From NCBI GenBank assembly GCA_900769095.1, contig CAAGFH010000050.1, positions 1-6,488 of the forward strand: a stretch of 6,488 bases of DNA, read 5' to 3'. The position numbers and the translations under genes were made by a program. Of the stretch, positions 1 to 5,748 are shown piece by piece. The notes beneath the pieces were generated by a model, which saw only the letters and a list, made by a program, of their open reading frames with translations, was not told the origin of the DNA and did not search any database. How positions within the stretch are numbered: the stretch's first letter is position 1; every line of letters begins with the position of its first letter. The stretch is from Methanobacteriaceae archaeon (lineage in GTDB: Archaea; Methanobacteriota; Methanobacteria; Methanobacteriales; Methanobacteriaceae).

Positions 1-16
1 GACGCTCTTCCGATCT
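1..16. other. Residual Illumina adapter sequence at contig end
   Basis: The first 16 bases, GACGCTCTTCCGATCT, are identical to the 3' end of the Illumina TruSeq universal/read-1 adapter as I know it. They also run into the reading frame of the upstream gene without making sense there. This is technical sequence left by incomplete trimming, so the genomic sequence begins at about base 17 and this edge is a contig end. Confidence 0.95.
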
Positions 17-98
17 TAAAAATAAATCAGCAGAAAAGTTAATCAGTGATACTGAAGCTATTATTGAGATGAAAGATTTAAAAATGTATACAAGGTAG
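17..98 (+). CDS. C-terminal fragment of an unidentified upstream gene (5' truncated)
   Basis: An open frame runs from the adapter junction to a TAG stop at 96-98 and encodes the last 26 residues of a protein, ending in ...MKDLKMYTR. The stretch is lysine-rich and amphipathic like a terminal helix. The stop codon lies 5 nt before the pyrI ATG, within the likely pyrI ribosome binding region, so the two genes are probably co-transcribed and translationally coupled. The tail does not resemble the usual PyrB C-terminus (a hydrophobic stretch after an NGxxxRMALL-type motif), so I do not call it pyrB. The fragment is too short to name. It is judged real because it has normal codon use and is spaced tightly to the next gene. 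Confidence 0.6.
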
Positions 99-103
99 AT
101 TAA

Positions 104-580
104 ATGGCTAATGACAAATCTGAATTAAAAATTAAAGCAATTGAAAACGGTACTGTAATTGACCACATTACTGCAAACAAAACATTGCACATTCTAAAGA
201 TTTTAGGATTACCTGACAATGAAACACAAAATATTACTGTGGCGATGAATGTATCTTCAAAAGAACTTGGTAGAAAAGACATTCTTAAAATTGAAAACAG
301 AGAATTGGATCACGAAGAACTTAATCAGGTTGCTTTAATTGCTCCAAAAGCTACTATTAACATTATCCGTGATTATAAACCTGTTAAAAAGAATAAAATT
401 GTACTACCTAATAAAATTACATCCATTATTAAGTGTACAAATCCAAAATGTATTACTAACTACGAAAATGAGCCAATAACTCCAATTTTTAATGTAGTTA
501 CTGAAAACCCACCTGTAGTTAGATGTCATTATTGTGAAAAATTAATAGAAACAGAAGATATTTACAAACAATTTGAATAA
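104..580 (+). CDS. pyrI: Aspartate carbamoyltransferase regulatory chain PyrI
   Basis: This 158-residue protein has the usual length and both domains of PyrI. It is the non-catalytic chain that binds CTP/ATP and tunes the PyrB catalytic trimers of aspartate transcarbamoylase, the committed step of pyrimidine synthesis in the cytoplasm. The N-terminal nucleotide-binding domain carries GTVIDHI at 16-22; D20, H21 and K62 (in [10 protein letters not shown]) line up with the E. coli effector-contact residues D19, H20 and K60. The C-terminal zinc domain has C111, C116, C141 and C144 (CxxxxC...CxxC), the four structural zinc ligands that contact PyrB. The ATG is preceded by AAGGT and lies 5 nt after the upstream stop. 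pyrB is not in the window. The gene ends 4 nt from the stop of the convergent oxidoreductase gene. Identification is firm. Confidence 0.96.
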   Translation: MANDKSELKIKAIENGTVIDHITANKTLHILKILGLPDNETQNITVAMNVSSKELGRKDILKIENRELDHEELNQVALIAPKATINIIRDYKPVKKNKIVLPNKITSIIKCTNPKCITNYENEPITPIFNVVTENPPVVRCHYCEKLIETEDIYKQFE

Positions 581-584
581 TCTT

Positions 585-1790
585 CTATTTTTTTAAATAG
601 TCTGCTAATCTTTTAGATAATGCAAGTATTGTTAATATTGGTGGTTTTCCAGGAGATATTGGCAATACACTTGCATCACAGACAAATAAATTTTCAATTT
701 CTGTTTCTAAGTTACTGTCAACTATTTCACCGATTTTTGCAGTTCCACCAGGATGTGCTCCTCTGTAAACAGTTGAACCTATTGTATTTGGGTCAACACC
801 TGCTTTTTGTAAAACAAAACCTGCTGTAGCAACTCCTTCTGCAAGATAGCGAATATCCTGAATTGTATTTATTTTAACAACATCCCCATCGTCAGTCACA
901 TACCCTTTACATTCATCAGAGGTTTTTACCATAATACTGAGAATGTCTTTTTCTGTAACTTCTTCATCATCAATATTTCCTGGAATAAATGAGGAATAGT
1001 GTGGTGCTAAAACAAAGTTTTTACCAACAATAAGACCCGCCATTTGAACTTCAGTGTTGTAGTTTATGTCTTTGATAAATCCTCCGACACTTACAAATGG
1101 ATCAAAGAATATTTCACGCCCAGCATTTTCAAATCCGGATTTTCTTAAGATTAAAGTAGAACCAATAGCTCCAGCAGACAATACCACTTTATCAGCAAAT
1201 AATGTTTCTTCTTTACCGTCTTTAATGTATTTAACACCTTTTACCTGACCATTTTCAGATATTACTTCAAATACATCAGCATCACAGATTAATGTTGCAC
1301 CGTTTTCAACTGCTTCATCAACAAAATCTTTTCCAGTGAATTTAGCATCAACAGGACATCCAAATGCACACTTACCACATTGGATACACTCTTCTTCACG
1401 AATAGCTTTAGGCATTTTCATAGTTTGAAGACCAAGTTCATAACCTGCATCCAAAAATGCATGGGTTCCTTTTCCAATATGAGAATCATCAAGTGGATGA
1501 ACATTTATTAAATCTTCAACATAATCATATGCATCAGATAAATCAATATCATAATCTAACAACTCATCTGTGAGTGCACGCACCATATTGGACATTGATA
1601 CTGCTGTTGCACCACCAATACAAGTGGTTGTAAGTAAATCTACATCTTCACTGTATTTATCATAATAGTTAAACGCATCTTTAGGATGTGTATAAGGTCC
1701 TTTTTCTAAAATAGTAACATCAATACCTTCCCTAGCAAGTTCACGAGCTAATATTGCTCCACCTGCACCAGTACCTACAATAATAATCAT
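585..1790 (-). CDS. GMC-family FAD-dependent oxidoreductase with a ferredoxin-like Cys4 motif
   Basis: The protein is 401 residues from the preferred start and 402 from an ATG one codon upstream; numbering here uses 402. The Rossmann FAD motif GTGAGG is at 7-12, followed by a strand ending in E30. A GMC-like segment GGATAVSMSN is at 60-69, and C136-x2-C139-x2-C142-x3-C146-P resembles a 4Fe-4S ligand set. SAGAIGSTLILRKSGF (206-221) is the GMC AGAIGSP-type motif. The C-terminal GMC domain contains AHPGGTAKIG (346-355) and LFVCDASVLP (369-378). Such enzymes oxidise alcohols or related C-H groups through FAD; substrate and electron acceptor cannot be read here. It is shorter than typical GMC enzymes (500-600 residues). 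H347 matches the first catalytic His, but the second His/Asn position appears to be P384. The start at 1790 is chosen because GTGAT (1798-1794) lies 3 nt upstream, as at other genes here. Confidence 0.85.
   Translation of the reverse strand: MIIIVGTGAGGAILARELAREGIDVTILEKGPYTHPKDAFNYYDKYSEDVDLLTTTCIGGATAVSMSNMVRALTDELLDYDIDLSDAYDYVEDLINVHPLDDSHIGKGTHAFLDAGYELGLQTMKMPKAIREEECIQCGKCAFGCPVDAKFTGKDFVDEAVENGATLICDADVFEVISENGQVKGVKYIKDGKEETLFADKVVLSAGAIGSTLILRKSGFENAGREIFFDPFVSVGGFIKDINYNTEVQMAGLIVGKNFVLAPHYSSFIPGNIDDEEVTEKDILSIMVKTSDECKGYVTDDGDVVKINTIQDIRYLAEGVATAGFVLQKAGVDPNTIGSTVYRGAHPGGTAKIGEIVDSNLETEIENLFVCDASVLPISPGKPPILTILALSKRLADYLKK
588..594 (+). terminator. Oligo-T tract, probable pyrI terminator
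   Basis: A run of seven T begins 8 nt after the pyrI stop, inside CTATTT-TTTT-AAATAG (585-600), a 6-bp inverted repeat. Archaeal RNA polymerase stops at U-rich tracts, so this is the likely pyrI transcript end. It overlaps the last codons (Lys-Lys-stop) of the opposite-strand oxidoreductase gene. Confidence 0.5.
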
Positions 1791-1793
1791 CAT

Positions 1794-1800
1794 ATCACCT
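1794..1800 (-). promoter_or_regulatory. Ribosome binding site of the GMC oxidoreductase (decides start)
   Basis: Read on the minus strand, AGGTGAT directly abuts the first of two consecutive ATG codons. It matches the complement of the archaeal 16S rRNA 3' end (AUCACCUCC). The other genes here place GTGAT 3-4 nt before the start, which fits the second ATG (1790-1788) rather than the first (1793-1791). Confidence 0.7.
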
Positions 1801-1826
1801 ATTATAAAAATATATCAATTGTTATA

Positions 1827-1850
1827 TTTATATATTTTTTTAAATATAAA
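1827..1850. promoter_or_regulatory. Divergent promoter region with TATA boxes for tldD and the GMC gene
   Basis: On the plus strand, TTTATATA (1827-1834) and TTTAAATA (1839-1846) both match the archaeal TATA consensus TTTAWATA, and either could drive tldD with a leader of some 40-60 nt. On the minus strand, TTTATATT (1850-1843) is one mismatch from consensus, 53 nt from the oxidoreductase start. TATATTT (1831-1837) and AAATATA (1842-1848) form a perfect 7-bp inverted repeat around TTTT, so the region is nearly symmetric. Which box is used cannot be decided from sequence. Confidence 0.5.
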
Positions 1851-1909
1851 AAACTTTTATTTAATATGTAATTCATAACTAATAATGAATAATCTTTTTG
1901 AGTGATAAA

Positions 1910-3280
1910 ATGGAAGAATATATCGATTTATTCGAAAAAGTCATTGCAAAAACAAGCTCACAGGTAGACTACATTGATATTAGAGCAGGAGCAGGAAATG
2001 CAACCTCAATTTTAATGAAAGATAGTAATGTAGACGAAATTAACACTGGAATGAGCCTTGCTGCAACAGTAAGAGTGTTAAATAATGGAGCATGGGGTTT
2101 TGCACATACTACAGATTTATCTAAATTAAATGAAATAACAGATACTGCAATCAAATTTTCAAACTCATTAAAAGGAGACGTTCAATTAAGTGAAACAGAC
2201 ATTATTAAGGACAAAGTAGCAGTTGATGTGAAAATTCCATTTAATGACATTTCTATTGAAGAAAAAAAGGACATAATGAAACAGGCAAATGATGCAGCAC
2301 TCATTGATAAAGTCAACAGTACAACAGTAAGCTATTCTGACAGCGAAGTTGATTCAATATTCCTAAACAGCGAAGGTAGTGAAATTCAAGTCAAAACCAG
2401 CAGAGTAAGAATGGCTCTTAATGCATCTGCAACTGACGGTGAAATCATACAGTTCGGACATGGAAGCCTTGGTGGAGTAAAAGGATTTGAAGCAATAGCT
2501 GACACAGACATAGAACAATTTGGAAGAACCATCGGTGAAAAAGCAGTCAGATTACTTGATGCTAAACCTGCACCATCTGGTAACTTCCCAGTGATAGCTG
2601 ACCCGGAACTAACTGGTGTTTTAGTTCACGAAGCATTGGGACATGCCGTTGAAGGTGATTTGATTTTACAAAACGATTCTATTCTTAAAGACAAAATGGG
2701 ATGTAGAATAGCATCAGATATCGTTAACATTTTTGATGATGCAAGTCTCAAAGAAGGATTTGGATACTATCCTTATGATGTAGAAGGAGTTAAAACATCC
2801 CCTAATCAATTAGTAAAAGATGGAGAGTTAGTATCACTTTTAAACTCAAGAGAAACAGCATCCAAATTAAATATGAAATCTTCCGGAAATGCAAGATCAG
2901 CAATTTCAGACCAGCCAATTGTTAGAATGAGTAACACATACTTGCAGCCTGGAGACAACACCTTTGAAGAATTAATAGAAGATATTCCAGACGGAATCTA
3001 TCTTAAAGGTTCAAGAGGAGGACAAGTGGACACAGGTAAAGGAATATTCCAGTTCAATGCTGCTGAAGGTTATTTAATCAAAGACGGAGAAATTACAACT
3101 CCTCTAAGAGACGTTTCATTATCTGGAAACATATTAGAAACATTAAAAAATATTGACGCTATTGGAAATGACTTCAAATTAAGCGTAGGATTTTGTGGAA
3201 AAGACGGCCAGACTGCACCAGTAGGTGACGGAGGACCTCACACTAGAATCTTAAATTCACTTGTTGGGGGAATGGGATAA
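1910..3280 (+). CDS. tldD: TldD-type zinc metalloprotease (PmbA/TldD family)
   Basis: The protein has 456 residues from the ATG. That start is preferred over an in-frame TTG at 1898, because GTGAT (1902-1906) lies 3 nt upstream of the ATG and the TTG lies ahead of this site. The protease motif H240-E241-x3-H245 sits in GVLVHEALGHAVEGD, the TldD signature, and C429 in GFCGKDGQ is in the place of the third metal ligand of E. coli TldD. Other family blocks are KGSRGGQVDTGKGIFQF (366-382) and PVGDGGPHTRI (437-447). In bacteria TldD forms a heterodimer with TldE/PmbA and cleaves unfolded or precursor peptides in the cytoplasm; the HExxxH motif makes this the catalytic TldD-like subunit. No tldE gene is in the window. 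The stop codon touches the ATG of the AMMECR1 gene, indicating an operon. Confidence 0.93.
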   Translation: MEEYIDLFEKVIAKTSSQVDYIDIRAGAGNATSILMKDSNVDEINTGMSLAATVRVLNNGAWGFAHTTDLSKLNEITDTAIKFSNSLKGDVQLSETDIIKDKVAVDVKIPFNDISIEEKKDIMKQANDAALIDKVNSTTVSYSDSEVDSIFLNSEGSEIQVKTSRVRMALNASATDGEIIQFGHGSLGGVKGFEAIADTDIEQFGRTIGEKAVRLLDAKPAPSGNFPVIADPELTGVLVHEALGHAVEGDLILQNDSILKDKMGCRIASDIVNIFDDASLKEGFGYYPYDVEGVKTSPNQLVKDGELVSLLNSRETASKLNMKSSGNARSAISDQPIVRMSNTYLQPGDNTFEELIEDIPDGIYLKGSRGGQVDTGKGIFQFNAAEGYLIKDGEITTPLRDVSLSGNILETLKNIDAIGNDFKLSVGFCGKDGQTAPVGDGGPHTRILNSLVGGMG

Positions 3281-3838
3281 ATGATTAGTGACAAAGCAGG
3301 ACAATATTTGGTTGATTTAGCAAAAGAAGCAATTAAACAATATTTAAAAACTGGTGAAAAAATAGCAAAAGGCGAAGATTATCCTATTGAATTAGATGAA
3401 AAATTAGGAGTCTTTGTAACTTTAAACAAAAATGAAGAACTAAGAGGATGTATTGGGTATGCAGAACCAATCATGAGTGCCATTGAAGCAACAATTGATG
3501 TAGCTATTGCTGCAAGTGTTAACGATCCAAGATTTCCGAAAGTTACTTTAGATGAATTGGAAAACATTGATTTGGAAGTAACAGTTCTTACAAAACCAGA
3601 AATGATTATTGTTGCACACTACGAACAGTACTTTGATGAAATTGAAATTGGTGAAGATGGCCTAATAATCCAAAAAGGATACTCCAGAGGTTTATTATTA
3701 CCTCAAGTAGCAACAGAAAACGGATTTAATGTGGAAAACTTTTTAGAACACACATGTATGAAAGCAGGAATAAGTGCAGACAGCTGGATGGATGAAAGTT
3801 GTGATGTATACAAATTCCAAGGCCAAATTTTTAAATAA
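3281..3838 (+). CDS. AMMECR1-domain protein (AmmeMemoRadiSam system protein A-like)
   Basis: This 185-residue protein is a single AMMECR1 domain of about normal archaeal length. The hallmark LRGCIGY is at 54-60, followed by NDPRFPKVTLDEL (81-93), SRGLLLPQVATENG (135-148) and HTCMKAG (157-163), all conserved family blocks. The biochemical function is unknown; C57 within LRGCIGY is the most obvious candidate functional residue. In many prokaryotes AMMECR1 proteins are linked with Memo-like and radical SAM proteins, but neither is nearby. The ATG follows the tldD TAA with no intervening base, so translation is very probably coupled. The N-terminus MISDKAGQYLVDLAKEAI fits the usual start of the family, and GGGAT-like purines within the end of tldD can serve as ribosome binding site. 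There is no signal peptide or membrane segment, so it should be cytoplasmic. Confidence 0.93.
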   Translation: MISDKAGQYLVDLAKEAIKQYLKTGEKIAKGEDYPIELDEKLGVFVTLNKNEELRGCIGYAEPIMSAIEATIDVAIAASVNDPRFPKVTLDELENIDLEVTVLTKPEMIIVAHYEQYFDEIEIGEDGLIIQKGYSRGLLLPQVATENGFNVENFLEHTCMKAGISADSWMDESCDVYKFQGQIFK

Positions 3839-3865
3839 TTTAAAATAATAAAAATAAGATAAATT

Positions 3866-3871
3866 GGTGAT
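3866..3871 (+). promoter_or_regulatory. Intact ribosome binding site before the lost start codon
   Basis: GGTGAT is followed by TAT and then ATT, exactly where an ATG would be expected from the GTGAT-plus-3/4-nt spacing of the other genes here. It fixes the original start of the zinc-ribbon/TM2 gene and shows that the initiation region is otherwise preserved. Confidence 0.65.
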
Positions 3872-3874
3872 TAT

Positions 3875-4333
3875 ATTGTAAAATGCAGCGAATGTAATAC
3901 TGAATTAGAAGAAAATGCTAAATTTTGTCCAGATTGTGGTGCAAAAGTAGAAATAATTGAAGCAGAAGTAGTAAACGAAGAAACACAAGCAATTAGAGGC
4001 ACTAAGTTTTGTGAAAACTGTGGTAAAGAAATAGATTATAATGCAGTAATCTGTCCTAAATGTGGAGTTTAAATAGCAAAAACTGCTGAAGAAAAAAATC
4101 CATTTTTAGCTTTAATTTTATCATTCTTTATTCCAGGAGTAGGTCAATTCTATAATGGCCAACCAAAAAAAGGAATTATGATTATTATTGCAGGAGCAAT
4201 ATCCGTTTTCTTATGTCTCCTTTTAATCGGAGCACTTTTATACTTAATCGTGTGGTTATACTCATTATATGATGCATACACCACTGCAGAAGCACTCAAT
4301 AGAGGAGAAATCCTTGAAGACAAACTCTTCTAA
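3875..4333 (+). pseudogene. Double zinc-ribbon plus TM2-domain membrane protein, start codon lost and internal stop
   Basis: One frame carries a recognisable protein of 152 codons. Zinc ribbon 1 has CSEC (4-7) and CPDC (18-21), ribbon 2 has CENC (46-49) and CPKC (60-63), and a TM2 domain follows: NPFLALILSFFIPGVGQFY (75-93), a hydrophobic stretch from about 101 to 120, and DAYTTAEALN. Two lesions break it. The start position, 3 nt after GGTGAT (3866-3871), reads ATT instead of ATG, with no ATG, GTG or TTG in frame upstream. Codon 66 (4070-4072) is TAA, just after the second ribbon, where a CAA Gln would differ by one base. There is no frameshift, and all eight cysteines and the TM2 motifs remain, so decay is recent, or one lesion is an error or is bypassed. 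The intact form would be a membrane protein with a cytosolic zinc-ribbon head; its function is unknown. It may be co-transcribed with tldD-AMMECR1. Confidence 0.85.
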
Positions 4334-4334
4334 A

Positions 4335-4453
4335 TTTTTTTAAAAAAATAGTTTAAATGAAGAAAAATATTAATTATAATATTTTTTTATTTTATTCTAT
4401 TTCTCTATATTTTAAAACTTCCAAAGCCCTATTTTTTTACTAGAACATTTTTT
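4335..4453 (+). terminator. Cluster of oligo-T tracts ending the tldD transcription unit
   Basis: Starting 2 nt after the last stop of the damaged gene there are T7 tracts at 4335-4341 (followed directly by A7), 4382-4388 and 4432-4438, and a T6 at 4448-4453, in pyrimidine-rich surroundings. Repeated U-tracts are the expected archaeal termination signal. No strong GC hairpin accompanies them. Confidence 0.55.
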
Positions 4454-4493
4454 CATACAAATAATTAATTCTAAAACAGTTTTAACTTCATAA

Positions 4494-4501
4494 ATTTATA
4501 G
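4494..4501 (+). promoter_or_regulatory. Weak candidate TATA box for the NOG1 gene
   Basis: ATTTATAG within TAAATTTATAGCG lies about 100 nt before the NOG1 ATG and would give a leader of about 70 nt. It only partly matches TTTAWATA. A perfect TTTAAATA at 4579-4586 lies too close to the start codon to give a transcript carrying it. The call is tentative. Confidence 0.3.
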
Positions 4502-4595
4502 CGTTATCCACAAATTTAATTAACTATCCCAATCAAAAACTATTACATAAACGTTCTGAGAAAAACAACATAATTATATTTAAATAGTGATTAAA

Positions 4596-5624
4596 ATGAT
4601 GATTCCAACAATACCTACACCACAAGAATTACTTAATAAAGGATTTAGTAGGGGTAAAAAACAGGCAGACCTATTGAGAGGTCAAAAAATACCTAAACAC
4701 TTAAAAGGTAAAAGAATTGAAGAAAGAAGAGTAGTAACCTCATGTCAGGTTATTAAAGATAAATTAAAATCCATTTTGGATGCAGTTCCGGAAATTGAAA
4801 GTCTCCACCCATTCTATCAAGACTACATTGATATTACAGTTGGTGTAGATGATATGAAACAGGCATTAGGTGCTCTTAACTGGGCATTTGGTATTATTAC
4901 CCAGCTTGAAAAAGAATACGGAGCAAAAATTAGAAAAAATCCATCTGAAAGAGCAACCCGCATTCAAAAACAGGCATATGGAAGAATTGCATCTGTTGTA
5001 AATAAAATCGAAAAGGATTTGGATTTCCTCGATTTTGCAAAACAAAACTTAAGAAACATGCCAACAATTGATTTTGATGCAACAACTATTGTAATTGCAG
5101 GATTCCCAAATGTAGGTAAATCAACATTACTTAGACAAATTACCGGAGCAGATCCACAAGTTGCAAACTACCCATTTACAACAAAAGGTATCCAAATCGG
5201 ACATACTGAAAGACACTGGAAAAGCATACAGATTATCGACACTCCAGGTTTACTTGACAGACCTGTTTTAGATATGAACGATATTGAAATGAATGCGATT
5301 GTAGCTTTAGAACACTTGGCTGATGCAATTTTATTTATTTTTGATGCTTCAGAAACCTGTGGATTCCACTTGGAAAACCAATACAATCTCTTAAAACAAA
5401 TCGAAAAGATCTTTTCAGAAATTCCAGTTGTTTACTTATTTAACAAAATGGACTTAATTGAAGATACTGAATATCTTAACGAATACATTGACGATGAAGA
5501 AAATTCCATTTTCATATCTGCAATTGAAGGAGAAGGTATTGACAAAATCAATAAAAAATTCGATAAAATTAAAAAAATAGACCGTAGCGTTAAAGAAGAT
5601 GAAGATGACGACGAATATTATTAA
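4596..5624 (+). CDS. NOG1-family ribosome-biogenesis GTPase
   Basis: This 342-residue protein has the archaeal NOG1 layout: a helical N-terminal region (about 1-160, starting [13 protein letters not shown]), then an Obg-type G domain. G1 is GFPNVGKS (169-176), the switch segment is NYPFTTK (191-197), G3 is DTPG (215-218), G4 is NKMD (283-286) and G5 is SAIEG (308-312). A short acidic tail (EDEDDDE, 334-340) ends it. Eukaryotic Nog1 acts in large-subunit assembly, and the archaeal protein is presumed to bind and hydrolyse GTP during 50S maturation in the cytoplasm. The ATG at 4596 is chosen over an in-frame GTG at 4587, since that GTG is part of the GTGAT ribosome binding site (4587-4591) lying 4 nt upstream; a second ATG at 4599 is also possible. 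It appears to be a single-gene unit, flanked by T-tract spacers. Confidence 0.95.
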   Translation: MMIPTIPTPQELLNKGFSRGKKQADLLRGQKIPKHLKGKRIEERRVVTSCQVIKDKLKSILDAVPEIESLHPFYQDYIDITVGVDDMKQALGALNWAFGIITQLEKEYGAKIRKNPSERATRIQKQAYGRIASVVNKIEKDLDFLDFAKQNLRNMPTIDFDATTIVIAGFPNVGKSTLLRQITGADPQVANYPFTTKGIQIGHTERHWKSIQIIDTPGLLDRPVLDMNDIEMNAIVALEHLADAILFIFDASETCGFHLENQYNLLKQIEKIFSEIPVVYLFNKMDLIEDTEYLNEYIDDEENSIFISAIEGEGIDKINKKFDKIKKIDRSVKEDEDDDEYY

Positions 5625-5664
5625 ATATTTGTCAAACACCACTTCTTTTAATCCATTACATTAA

Positions 5665-5671
5665 TTTTTTT
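5665..5671 (+). terminator. T7 tract, probable NOG1 terminator
   Basis: Seven T lie 40 nt after the NOG1 stop in the 124-nt spacer before the secreted-protein gene. This fits an archaeal U-tract terminator; no stable hairpin is seen in front of it. Confidence 0.5.
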
Positions 5672-5708
5672 ATAAAAACCATCTCACCACGGATTAAATA
5701 ATAAATCA

Positions 5709-5716
5709 TTATATAT
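5709..5716 (+). promoter_or_regulatory. Candidate TATA box of the secreted-protein gene
   Basis: TTATATAT lies 33 nt before the ATG; with the usual archaeal spacing, transcription would start just before the GTGAT ribosome binding site (5740-5744), giving a very short leader. ATTAAATA at 5693-5700 is an alternative with one mismatch to consensus and a leader of roughly 27 nt. Confidence 0.4.
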
Positions 5717-5748
5717 TTTTGATAAAATATTATTAATCAGTGATTATA

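Larger units (their letters stand above)
4334..4595. other. Non-coding spacer before the NOG1 gene
   Basis: This 262-base AT-rich spacer holds the T-tract cluster in its first 120 bases and a possible weak TATA element at 4494-4501. The only Met-initiated frame of note on the plus strand (4357-4443, 28 codons) is low-complexity, without a good ribosome binding site, and is not called. I see no structured RNA or repeat array here. Confidence 0.6.

Noticed and set aside
620..829. Plus-strand open frame of 69 codons inside the GMC gene
   Set aside because: It lies antisense to conserved GMC C-terminal motifs and encodes a biased Leu/Gln/His-rich sequence; it is a shadow frame. The same holds for 1066-1248 and for the minus-strand frames inside pyrI, tldD, AMMECR1 and NOG1.
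3866..3880. Other start codons for the zinc-ribbon gene (GTG at 3867 or TTG at 3876)
   Set aside because: Both are in the same wrong frame and run straight into TAA (3879-3881); neither leads into the zinc-ribbon frame.
4070..4072. Recoding of the internal stop as selenocysteine or pyrrolysine
   Set aside because: Those systems recode TGA and TAG respectively; the codon here is TAA and the expected residue looks like Gln.
4357..4443. Small open frame of 28 codons in the spacer after the damaged gene
   Set aside because: It translates T-tract-rich DNA into a low-complexity Phe/Tyr/Lys peptide, lacks a GTGAT site, and fits chance in AT-rich DNA.
4579..4586. Perfect TATA consensus TTTAAATA before the NOG1 gene
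   Set aside because: It ends 9 nt before the ATG, so transcription from it would start inside the coding region and miss the start codon.
4587..4589. GTG as start codon of the NOG1 gene
   Set aside because: This GTG is the first part of the GTGAT ribosome binding site; the ATG at 4596 has the correct spacing and gives the usual archaeal NOG1 N-terminus.
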